Below are positions 33,132 to 41,886 of a DNA stretch of 64,000 bases, piece by piece. The DNA comes from Microbacterium sp. AG238. GTDB lineage: Bacteria; Actinomycetota; Actinomycetes; Actinomycetales; Microbacteriaceae. Positions within the stretch are counted from its first letter, which is position 1. The number at the start of each line of letters is the position of its first letter. The notes beneath the pieces were generated by a model that did not search any database, was not told where the DNA came from, and worked only from the letters and a program-made list of their open reading frames with translations. Position numbers and translations under genes: made by a program. Where the stretch lies: NCBI RefSeq assembly GCF_003610405.1, contig NZ_RAQC01000001.1:1178001-1242000 (forward strand). Reading direction: 5' to 3'.

Positions 33132-34424
33132 GTGAACGATTCTGCGCCCGCCGCCCGGCTGCGCGTGGTCACTCGCGAGATCGAGGCACCCGACGAGCTG
33201 CTGGTCTTCGCCGACCCGCACGACCCGACGGTGTGGTCGCGCCGGGGCGACATCCTCGTGGGGCGCGGCACCGCCGCGGCCTTCGATTCAGCCGAGGCGA
33301 ACCCCGGTCCCCGCGAGGCCGCCGACTGGTGGCGCCGAACGGTCGCCGTCGCTGAGATCGATGATCCGGTCGGGCTGCCCGGTTCCGGCCTCGTCGCGTT
33401 CGGCGCCCTGCCGTTCGATCCTCGTCCCGACGACCGCGCCGACGCGTCGACACCGGGTCTGCACTTCGCCGTGCCCCGGGTCATCGTGGGTCGTCGCGGG
33501 TCGCGCGCGTGGGTGACGTCGATCACCGCGGATGGTTCGGATCCCACCGCTGCCCTGCCCGCGACGATCGGCTTCGGCCCGCACTGGTCGGCGACGACCG
33601 GTCCCGGCGCGCTGACTCCGGACGGATATCAGGAGATCGTGCGCGCCGGCGTCGACGCGATCACCGGCGGAAACCTGCAGAAGGTCGTCCTCGCCCGCGA
33701 TCTCGCGGGGACCGTACCCCCGCACGCCGACCTCCGGCGTCTCGTCCGCGCCCTGTCGTCGGCGTATCCCGACACATGGGCGTTCGCCGTCGACGGTCTC
33801 ATCGGGGCGAGCCCCGAGACCCTCGTCACCGTTTCGGGCGGTACCGTCACCGCGCGCGTGCTCGCGGGAACGATCGCCCGTGGCGCCGACGCCGACGCCG
33901 ACACGGCGGCATCCCTGTCGCTGGCGACCAGCACGAAGGACCTCGACGAGCACGGATATGCGGTGCGCAGCGTCCTCGACGCGCTCCGTCCGTCGACCTC
34001 GTCGCTGGTCGCCGGAGAACAGCCGTTCATGCTCAAGCTGCCGAACGTCTGGCACCTCGCCACCGACGTCGAGGGGGAGCTCGCCGGGGATGCCTCGGCC
34101 CTCGACCTCGTCGCAGTGCTGCACCCCACCGCCGCCGTCGCGGGAACGCCGACGCCGACCGCGCTCGACGAGATCCGCCGCCTCGAGCCGTTCAGCCGGG
34201 GGCGATATGCCGGACCCGTCGGATGGATCGACGCGCACGGTGACGGCGAGTGGGCCATCGCGTTGCGGTGCGCGCAGTTCCGTCCGGGCGACCGCGCCGA
34301 CGACGGCGTCTCGATGCCCTTCACCGCGTACGCCGGTGCGGGCATCGTGGGTGCGAGCGACCCGGAGTCGGAGATGCTCGAGACGCGGGTGAAGTTCCGC
34401 CCGATCATCGACGCGCTCGCTTGA
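33132..34424 (+). CDS. menF: Isochorismate synthase
   Basis: 430 residues. The chorismate-binding fold shows ITGGNLQKVVLARDL, SPETLVTVSGGTVTARVLAGTIARG, then TKDLDEHGYAVRSVLDAL and the C-terminal SRGRYAGPVGWIDAHGDGEWAIALRCA. It converts chorismate to isochorismate, the first committed step for menaquinone (MenF) or, in other bacteria, siderophores. Its neighbourhood with menD makes menF the choice. The start is GTG. Confidence 0.93.
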   Translation: MNDSAPAARLRVVTREIEAPDELLVFADPHDPTVWSRRGDILVGRGTAAAFDSAEANPGPREAADWWRRTVAVAEIDDPVGLPGSGLVAFGALPFDPRPDDRADASTPGLHFAVPRVIVGRRGSRAWVTSITADGSDPTAALPATIGFGPHWSATTGPGALTPDGYQEIVRAGVDAITGGNLQKVVLARDLAGTVPPHADLRRLVRALSSAYPDTWAFAVDGLIGASPETLVTVSGGTVTARVLAGTIARGADADADTAASLSLATSTKDLDEHGYAVRSVLDALRPSTSSLVAGEQPFMLKLPNVWHLATDVEGELAGDASALDLVAVLHPTAAVAGTPTPTALDEIRRLEPFSRGRYAGPVGWIDAHGDGEWAIALRCAQFRPGDRADDGVSMPFTAYAGAGIVGASDPESEMLETRVKFRPIIDALA

Positions 34425-34445
34425 GCCACGTGCAGCCTCGTCGGC

Positions 34446-36275
34446 TCAGCGGGCGAGCGGAACCTCGATGAGCTGACGTCCGCCGACGGGCGAGGTGAGC
34501 ACCTGATCGAGCGCCGAGCGCGTCGTGACGCGTCGATACTCCCAGCCGTACGCGAGCGCGAGCTGCTCGAGCCGCGCCTCGTGCGGTGTGAAGAGCACCC
34601 GGTCCGCGGCTTCCGGCGGTGCGGTGCCGGCGACCTCGAGCCCGTCGAAGATCGTCCCGCCGCCGTCGTTGCCGACGATGACCTGGATCCGAGGCTCATC
34701 CTCGGAGCCGGGGAGCAGCAGCGAGCCGACGTCGTGCAGCAGCGACAGGTCGCCCGTGAGCACGCGGGTGACGCCCGCCCGGGCGTCGTCCTGGCTCGCC
34801 ACAGCGATGCCCATGCCGGTCGCGATGATGCCGTCGATGCCAGCGAGACCACGGTTGGCGTGCACCGGCACCTTCTTGCCGCCGAGCACCGTGTCGGCCA
34901 CGCGGACGAGCCTCGACGAGGCGAAGAGCAGACGATCGTGCGGCCAGCTCGCACGCCAGACGGCGTCGACGAGCGACTCGCGGTCGAGCGGAGCCTTGAG
35001 GACGGCCATCTCGGCCGAGATGGCGCCGAGTCGCTCCTGCGGCACCGCCGACGCGAGCCCATCGGCATCGGGGGCCGCGGGGCTCAGGTCGACGGCCTCC
35101 TCGCGTGACGCCCGCATCCAGGCACCCAGCCAGTCCCGGTCGGTCTCGCCGGTCGCGACCGACACTGCGGAGACCGCGGTCGTCGTGCCGTTGAGGTTGA
35201 GATCCTCGCCCGGGCCGCGCACGGCCCAGACCTCGATATCCGTTCGCGAGAGCAGCGCGGCCACTTCACGGCTGAGGGTCGGATGCCCGAACACCACGAC
35301 CCGTTCGACCTCCGAGGCGAGCTCGGCGCGGGCGAGGACCGCTCGGTACCCGTGCACGAGATGGCGCCCGAAGCGCGCTCCGCTGACGACCTCGGCGATG
35401 AGCGGCCAGCCCCCCGCGTGCGCCAGGTCCTCCGCAGCCGGACCGGCGTCGGCGCCCGCGACGACGAGCGTGTTCGGACCGCGGGTGAGTTCCACCGGCT
35501 CAAGGGGCGTCGCGGGCTCCGCCTGTCCGATCCCGCCGCCACCCTGATAGTGGGCACCCGAGACGGTGGCGTCGGCCGCCTCGTCGGCGTCCGTGCCCGC
35601 GGCAGCCGCGGCGAGCGCCGACGCGGTGTCGGCGTCGGTGTCGGTGTCGGTGTCGATCAGCCACGGCGGGAGCGCACCGGACAGCGGGTTGCGGTACGGC
35701 AGGTTGAGGTGCACCGGGCCGGCAGGATGCGATCGATCGCCGCGCGTCGCCGCGAGCGCCTCGACGGCGAGCGCAGCGATCTCGGCCGACTGCGCCGCGG
35801 TGGGTTCGTCGTCGACGGTCTCCGGTGTCACGGCGTCGACCTCGAGCCGGACGAAACCCGAGAACATCCCCGGCTGCCGCGTGGCCTGATTGGCTCCGAT
35901 ACCTCGCAGTTCGGGCGGCCGGTCGGCGGTCAGCAGCAGCAGCGGAACCCCGGAGTGGTGTGCTTCGAGCACCGCGGGCATCAGATTGGCCACGGCCGTT
36001 CCCGACGTGCACACGACAGCTGCCGGCATCCGCGTCTCTCGTCCGATGCCGAGAGCGGTGAACCCGGCGACGCGCTCGTCGATGCGGACGTGCAGACGCA
36101 CGAGACCCCGCCGCTCCAGTTCCGCCGCCACGAGAGCGAGCGCCTGAGACCGCGATCCCGGGCTCAGGACGATGTGGCGCACTCCCCCGGCGACGAGTGC
36201 GCCCAGAAGCGCCGCTGCGGCGTCGGTCGCGGGCGCCCGGTCCGGCGGCGTGGGAGCGTGTCGGGCTCCGCCCAT
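34446..36275 (-). CDS. menD: SEPHCHC synthase (MenD)
   Basis: 609 residues, a ThDP enzyme. The N-terminal signature is GVRHIVLSPGSRSQALAL, then RIDERVAGFTALGIGR and VVCTSGTAVANLMPAVLEA. The C-terminal ThDP-binding half has the motif GDLSLLHDVGSLLL and GNDGGGTIFDGLE. It joins isochorismate and 2-oxoglutarate. An insert around residue 205-245 is a run of Thr-Asp repeats (IDTDTDTDADTASALAAAAAG), unusual and low complexity. The start ATG lies 1 bp after the stop of the gene upstream (TGACATG). Confidence 0.95.
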   Translation of the reverse strand: MGGARHAPTPPDRAPATDAAAALLGALVAGGVRHIVLSPGSRSQALALVAAELERRGLVRLHVRIDERVAGFTALGIGRETRMPAAVVCTSGTAVANLMPAVLEAHHSGVPLLLLTADRPPELRGIGANQATRQPGMFSGFVRLEVDAVTPETVDDEPTAAQSAEIAALAVEALAATRGDRSHPAGPVHLNLPYRNPLSGALPPWLIDTDTDTDADTASALAAAAAGTDADEAADATVSGAHYQGGGGIGQAEPATPLEPVELTRGPNTLVVAGADAGPAAEDLAHAGGWPLIAEVVSGARFGRHLVHGYRAVLARAELASEVERVVVFGHPTLSREVAALLSRTDIEVWAVRGPGEDLNLNGTTTAVSAVSVATGETDRDWLGAWMRASREEAVDLSPAAPDADGLASAVPQERLGAISAEMAVLKAPLDRESLVDAVWRASWPHDRLLFASSRLVRVADTVLGGKKVPVHANRGLAGIDGIIATGMGIAVASQDDARAGVTRVLTGDLSLLHDVGSLLLPGSEDEPRIQVIVGNDGGGTIFDGLEVAGTAPPEAADRVLFTPHEARLEQLALAYGWEYRRVTTRSALDQVLTSPVGGRQLIEVPLAR

Positions 36276-36276
36276 G

Positions 36277-36684
36277 TCAGGCCCGCGGGCCGCGTGAACC
36301 GGCCGGTCCCTCAGCATCGTCGTCGCTCTGCGACGACCGAGTCGGTGGGGTGTCACGCGGGTCGTCGGCCTCGGCGTCGAGTGCCGCGAGCTCCTCCTCG
36401 AGACGGCGGATGCGCTCGTCCTGGTCGCGCGTCGATCCGAGGCTCCCGAGGAAGTCGGGGTCGTCGTCCGGCGCGCGGCGGGCAGGAGCGCTCGCACGAC
36501 GGCGGGCTCGTCCCACGACGAACCAGAGGATGCCGCCCAGCACGGGCAGCAGGACCACGATGAGGATCCAGACCGGCTTGCTGACGCCGCGGTGACGCGT
36601 GGCGTCTTGCAGGGCGCAATCGACGATGCTGTACACCCAGAAGGCGAGTGCCAGCAGCACACCGATGAGCAGGAGCCGCGCCAT
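36277..36684 (-). CDS. PLDc_N domain membrane protein
   Basis: 135 residues. Two membrane helices (about 3-22 and 38-58) contain the PLDc_N core WVYSIVDCALQD and KPVWILIVVLLPVLGGILWFVVGRAR. A charged cytoplasmic tail with a coiled-coil stretch (DERIRRLEEELAALDAEA) follows. It recurs beside men genes in actinobacteria (recalled). The function is unknown. It is translationally coupled to menD. Confidence 0.85.
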   Translation of the reverse strand: MARLLLIGVLLALAFWVYSIVDCALQDATRHRGVSKPVWILIVVLLPVLGGILWFVVGRARRRASAPARRAPDDDPDFLGSLGSTRDQDERIRRLEEELAALDAEADDPRDTPPTRSSQSDDDAEGPAGSRGPRA

Positions 36685-36737
36685 CCTCCCATCCTAGGCG
36701 TCCGACAGGCCACTCGGCCCGGACGTAGAATGGCCGG

Positions 36738-36995
36738 ATGAATGCCCGCTCGGCCGTCGTCTACTCGGTGCTGCGGCTCCTCGCCTTCCTGATCCCGTTC
36801 GGCATCATGATGCTGTTCCCGATCATGCGCGAGTACTACTGGCTCTCGGCGATCTTCGCCGCCCTCATCGGCTTGAGCCTGTCGATGATCTTCCTGCGGC
36901 GACCGCTCGACGACGTCGCCTCGGGCCTCGCGGAACGGCGCACGCGTCGCTCCGGCGCCCAGGCCGACGCCGACGCCGAAGACGCCGCGTCCTGA
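36738..36995 (+). CDS. DUF4229 small membrane protein
   Basis: 85 residues, two membrane helices (about 10-30 and 36-53), and an acidic Ala-rich C-terminus (AQADADAEDAAS). It matches the actinobacterial DUF4229 family, often found between the menD and menA regions. The function is unknown. It is divergent from the PLDc_N gene. Confidence 0.8.
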   Translation: MNARSAVVYSVLRLLAFLIPFGIMMLFPIMREYYWLSAIFAALIGLSLSMIFLRRPLDDVASGLAERRTRRSGAQADADAEDAAS

Positions 36996-37013
36996 CGCGG
37001 GCTCGCGCCGAGG

Positions 37014-37982
37014 TCAGCCGACGAAGGCCCAGAGCAGGAAAGCGCCGTACGCGACCGAGGTCAACGACGTCAGCGCGAGCGCGACGACCAGCTCGCGCGG
37101 CTGGCGGTACGTCCACACGATGAGGATCGCCGACAGGGCGGGCAGGAGCGCGAACAGGCTGAGCCAGGCGATCGGGTAGACCAGCGCGAGCAGGACGGCG
37201 ATCGCGAACGGCGCCAGCACGAACAGGGTGAACACGACGCGTGTCGCCGTCGCCCCGATCAGCACACTGAGGGTGCGCTTGCCCGCGATCCGGTCCTGAT
37301 CGATGTCGCGGAGATTGTTGGCCAGCAGCACGGCGCACGCGAGCAGACCCGCACCCACCGCGCCGAGCCAGCTCTCCTGCGGCACCGATCCCGCCTGGAC
37401 GAAGGTGGTGCCCACGGTGGCGACCAGTCCGAAGAAGACGAAGACGAACACTTCGCCCAGACCCGCGTAACCGTACGGACGCTTGCCACCGGTGTAGAAC
37501 CACGCGGCGACGACGCAGGCCGCCCCGATCAGCAGCATCCACCAGTGCCCCGTCCGCACGACGATCGCGATGCCGGCGACGGCCGCGAGTCCGAAGAACG
37601 CCAGGGCGACGATCAGCACGGTACGGGGGCGCGCGAGCCTGCCCCCGGTCAGGCGGGCAGGGCCGACACGCACGTCGTCCGTGCCGCGGATGCCGTCGCT
37701 GTAGTCATTGGCGTAGTTGACGCCGATCTGCAGCGCGACGGCGACGACGAGGCAGCACAGCGCGATGACCCCATGCAGTTGCCGGTCGACGAGCATCGCC
37801 GCTCCGGTGCCGATGAGGACCGGGGTGATCGCGAGCGGCAGCGTGCGCAGGCGCGCCGCACCGATCCAGTCGCGAGCCGTGGCCTTGCGCGGCGGCGGAG
37901 CCGAGACGAGGCCGCGCTTGGCGGGGTTGCCGCCGCGCTGCGCGGGACGGGACGACTTCGGGGAGCGAGACGAACGAGCCAC
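37014..37982 (-). CDS. menA: 1,4-dihydroxy-2-naphthoate polyprenyltransferase
   Basis: 322 residues, about nine membrane helices of the UbiA superfamily. The two Asp motifs that hold Mg2+-pyrophosphate are NYANDYSDGIRG and NNLRDIDQDRIAGKRTL. It attaches the polyprenyl chain to dihydroxynaphthoate in the membrane. A basic 35-residue N-terminal extension (ARSSRSPKSSRPAQRGG) precedes the first helix. The start is GTG. Confidence 0.95.
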   Translation of the reverse strand: MARSSRSPKSSRPAQRGGNPAKRGLVSAPPPRKATARDWIGAARLRTLPLAITPVLIGTGAAMLVDRQLHGVIALCCLVVAVALQIGVNYANDYSDGIRGTDDVRVGPARLTGGRLARPRTVLIVALAFFGLAAVAGIAIVVRTGHWWMLLIGAACVVAAWFYTGGKRPYGYAGLGEVFVFVFFGLVATVGTTFVQAGSVPQESWLGAVGAGLLACAVLLANNLRDIDQDRIAGKRTLSVLIGATATRVVFTLFVLAPFAIAVLLALVYPIAWLSLFALLPALSAILIVWTYRQPRELVVALALTSLTSVAYGAFLLWAFVG

Positions 37983-37993
37983 GAGGGATCATC

Positions 37994-39154
37994 CTAGATC
38001 GCGAGCATGCGACGCACCGCCGCGCGGTCGGGTTTGCCGCTCGCGAGTACGGGCATGCGATCGACAGCGACGACGCGCGCTGGGCGTGCGGGCTTGCCGA
38101 GCCGGTCGCCGACCGCCACCCGGAGCTCGCTGAGCAGCGCCGACTCGTCGACGCCGATCTCGGCGAGCGCCGCGTTCTCGGCGACGACGGCAGACGACTG
38201 CCCCCATCGCTCGTCGGGGATCGCGACGACCACCGCCGACGCGAGCCCCGCGTGCTCCCGGACGACGGCCTCGACCCGGTCGAGCGAGATGTTGACGCCT
38301 CCGGAGATGATGACGTTGTCGATGCGACCCGTGACCCGCAGCACGTGCCCGTCGAACTCGCCGGCGTCGCCGGTGCGGTACCAGCGCACACCGTCGTCGA
38401 CGATGAAGGATGCCGCCGTGCGGCCCGGCTCGCCGAGGTAGCCGTCGGCGAGCATCGGGCCCGAGAGCTGCACCTCGCCGGTGACGATCCGCACCCCCAC
38501 TCCATCGAGCGGGACGCCGTCGTAGACGCAACCGCCGCTCGTCTCCGTCGAGCCGTAGGTGCGCACGATGCGCGCCCCCAGCCGCGCGGCCCGCTCGCGC
38601 TGCGGCAGCGGGAGCGCCTGTCCGCCCACGAGGATCGCCTCGTAGGCCCGCAGAGCGTCGGCGACGGCGGCATCCGTCTCGGCCGCATCGAGCAGGTCGG
38701 CGAGCTGGGTGGGGACCAGCGAGGTGAACATCGCCGCACGCTCCCCGCCGATGCTCGAGTACATCGACGCGGTGACCGCGGCGAACGCGGCGGGAGAGAA
38801 CGACCCCGCGAGGACGGCCGGCTCGTGACCCGCGAGCAGACTGCGGACCATCACCTGCAGCCCCGCCACGTACCCGGGCGAGAGGGCGAGGAGCCAGCGC
38901 CCCTCGCCGATGCGGGCCGCGGTCGAGGTGGCGCTGGCGATGAGGGCCGAACGGCTGAGCACGACGCTCTTGGGCACCCCCGTCGACCCCGACGTCGTCA
39001 CGACGGCGACGGTTCCGGGCGGAGCCTGCGCCGGGGCGCTCGGGCCGGCGGGTACACCGAGGGCGAGGGCCGGCCCGGCACCGTCGAGGGTCTGCCGGAG
39101 AGCCCGGAGCACCTCGCGGGGCTCCGATGCGACGGAGACGAGATCGACCGACAT
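37994..39154 (-). CDS. menE: o-Succinylbenzoate-CoA ligase (MenE)
   Basis: 386 residues, shorter than typical acyl-CoA ligases as often seen for actinobacterial MenE. The AMP-binding P-loop is VAVVTTSGSTGVPKSVVLS, the adenylate motif is RIVRTYGSTETSGGCVYDG, the hinge is YRTGDAGEFDGHVLRVTGRIDNVIISGGVNIS, and the C-terminal Lys lies in PVLASGKPDRAAV. It makes OSB-CoA for MenB. It sits between menA and menB on the same strand. Confidence 0.93.
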   Translation of the reverse strand: MSVDLVSVASEPREVLRALRQTLDGAGPALALGVPAGPSAPAQAPPGTVAVVTTSGSTGVPKSVVLSRSALIASATSTAARIGEGRWLLALSPGYVAGLQVMVRSLLAGHEPAVLAGSFSPAAFAAVTASMYSSIGGERAAMFTSLVPTQLADLLDAAETDAAVADALRAYEAILVGGQALPLPQRERAARLGARIVRTYGSTETSGGCVYDGVPLDGVGVRIVTGEVQLSGPMLADGYLGEPGRTAASFIVDDGVRWYRTGDAGEFDGHVLRVTGRIDNVIISGGVNISLDRVEAVVREHAGLASAVVVAIPDERWGQSSAVVAENAALAEIGVDESALLSELRVAVGDRLGKPARPARVVAVDRMPVLASGKPDRAAVRRMLAI

Positions 39155-39171
39155 ATCAGAGGCGAGTCGTC

Positions 39172-40071
<900 letters not shown>

Positions 40072-40106
40072 GCCGCCAGCCTATGCCGCGGTGGGAGGAT
40101 GAACGC

Positions 40107-41108
40107 GTGGACCCCGCCCTGCCCCTCCCCTCTCTGACCGAGCTGCTCGAGCGAGCGCACGTCGTCGCGCTGCCGCTGACGACGCGTTTCCGCGGTGTCG
40201 ACGTGCGAGAGGCCTTGCTGCTCGAGGGGCCCGAGGGCTGGACGGAGTTCTCGCCGTTCACCGAGTACGACGACGACGAGGCCGCGACCTGGCTGGCTGC
40301 CGCCATCGAGTTCGGCTGGACCGCGATGCCCGCGCCGATCCGCGAGCGTGTCGCCGTCAACGCCACCGTTCCCGCCGTCGCGGCCGAGCGCGTCGCCGAG
40401 GTGCTCTCGCGGTACGACGGATGCCGCACAGTGAAGGTCAAGGTCGCGGAGCGCGGCCAGGTGCTCGCCGACGACGTGGCCCGCGTGCGGGCAGTGCGCG
40501 AGGCGCTCGGCCCCGAGGGGCGCGTGCGGATCGACGCGAACGGCGCGTGGAATCTCGACGAGGCCGAGCACGCGCTCCACGCCCTGGCGGAGTTCGATCT
40601 GGAGTACGTCGAGCAGCCCTGCGCCACGGTCGACGAGCTGGCGGAACTGCGCCGCCGCGTGGGCTACATGGGGATTCCCGTCGCCGCCGACGAGAGCGTG
40701 CGCAAAGCCGCCGACCCGCTGGCGGTGGCACGGGCCGGCGCCGCCGACCTGCTCGTCATCAAGGCGCAGCCGCTCGGAGGCGTGAGACGTGCGCTCGCGA
40801 TCGTCGCGGAGGCGGGACTTCCCGCGGTGGTCTCGAGCGCCCTCGACACGAGCGTCGGCCTGTCGATGGGGGTCGCCCTGGCGGCGGCTCTGCCCAAGCT
40901 CGACTTCGACTGCGGGCTGGGAACGGCCTCGCTGTTCGCCGCCGACGTCGCAAGCCCCGCCCTGCGTCCGGTCTCGGGTGAGCTCGCGACCGGGCGGGTC
41001 GCGGTCGACCGGGATGCCGTCACCGCACTCGCCCCGTCAGCGGACCGGCAGCAGTGGTGGCGTGAGCGCCTCGAGCGGTGCCACGCCGTGCTCGCGCGAC
41101 AGCGCTGA
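40107..41108 (+). CDS. menC: o-Succinylbenzoate synthase
   Basis: 333 residues in the enolase superfamily. The catalytic Lys is in VKVKVAERG; metal ligands are in RIDANGAWN, YVEQPCAT and VAADESVRK; the second Lys is in LLVIKAQPLGG. It dehydrates SHCHC to OSB. GGGAGGAT precedes the GTG start (VDPALPLP). It completes the local men set. Confidence 0.95.
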   Translation: MDPALPLPSLTELLERAHVVALPLTTRFRGVDVREALLLEGPEGWTEFSPFTEYDDDEAATWLAAAIEFGWTAMPAPIRERVAVNATVPAVAAERVAEVLSRYDGCRTVKVKVAERGQVLADDVARVRAVREALGPEGRVRIDANGAWNLDEAEHALHALAEFDLEYVEQPCATVDELAELRRRVGYMGIPVAADESVRKAADPLAVARAGAADLLVIKAQPLGGVRRALAIVAEAGLPAVVSSALDTSVGLSMGVALAAALPKLDFDCGLGTASLFAADVASPALRPVSGELATGRVAVDRDAVTALAPSADRQQWWRERLERCHAVLARQR

Positions 41109-41142
41109 CCTCAGGTCGCATCGGCCTCGGGTCGCACGGGCC

Positions 41143-41760
41143 TCAGGCGTCGAGAAGGGCGGTCGCGAGCTGCCCGATCCGCTCGTGGAGCAACCGCGTC
41201 GTCTCGGCTTCGCCCAGGCCCTCGATCGCCGCTCGTTCGCACGTCGCGTCGGCGAGATCGACCATGAGCTGCGCGACCTCCGTCGTCGGCAAGCGAAACC
41301 GCAGCTCGTAGACCTTCCGGATGTCGTCGACGATCACCCGGACGCGCTCGATGATGCCGTCCTGGAGGCGCAGGTACGCCTCGGCCATCCGCTCGTCGCG
41401 GAGTGCCTGCGCCCGCAGCTCCGACACCAGCCGGGGCTCCATGCCCGCGAGCGAGACGCCGACGACTTCCGGGACGAGCGAGGACGGGTCGGGCGCTGCG
41501 GTGCGGTCGAGAGCACGAACCCGGTCGGCGACGAGGTCGAGCTTCTCGCTGGATGAGCGCTCGACCAGGGCGAGGAAGAGCTCGCCCTTCGAGTCGAAGT
41601 TCGAGTAGAACGCGCCACGCGAGAACCCGGCGCGGTCGCACACCGCTTCGACGGAGGCGGCGTCTAGACCGACCTCGGCGAAGACCTCGGCGGCGGCGTC
41701 GAGCAACCGGGCGCGCGTGTTCTCGCGGCTTCGGGTGGCCGGGCGGGCCTCGGCATCCAT
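41143..41760 (-). CDS. TetR family repressor of the MMPL/YhgE operon
   Basis: 205 residues. The HTH is LLDAAAEVFAEVGLDAASVEAVCDRAGFSRGAFYSNFDSKGELFLAL, the TetR_N signature with YSNF recognition helix. The C-terminal ligand-binding part is unclassified. It is divergent from the MMPL gene. Two 16-bp palindromes in the shared region (41818-41850) are its likely operator, so it probably represses the transporter and itself. The ligand is unknown, perhaps a lipid or drug-like molecule. Confidence 0.93.
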   Translation of the reverse strand: MDAEARPATRSRENTRARLLDAAAEVFAEVGLDAASVEAVCDRAGFSRGAFYSNFDSKGELFLALVERSSSEKLDLVADRVRALDRTAAPDPSSLVPEVVGVSLAGMEPRLVSELRAQALRDERMAEAYLRLQDGIIERVRVIVDDIRKVYELRFRLPTTEVAQLMVDLADATCERAAIEGLGEAETTRLLHERIGQLATALLDA

Positions 41761-41817
41761 GGTGCTCCTCGTGTTTCACACCGATCGTCCAGCCTGACCG
41801 ATGAGGGATGACCCTAG

Positions 41818-41850
41818 GATACATTGGTGTATCGGATACAGCGCTGTATC
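41818..41850. promoter_or_regulatory. Twin 16-bp palindromes, probable TetR operator
   Basis: GATACATTGGTGTATC (41818-41833) and GATACAGCGCTGTATC (41835-41850) are two palindromes with identical GATACA/TGTATC arms, one base apart and centred 17 bp apart. They sit 58 bp from the TetR start and 37 bp from the MMPL start. Spacing of about 1.6 turns fits two TetR dimers. Confidence 0.85.
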
Positions 41851-41886
41851 GAACAACCATGACGATCGATCAGACCTGGAGCGCCC

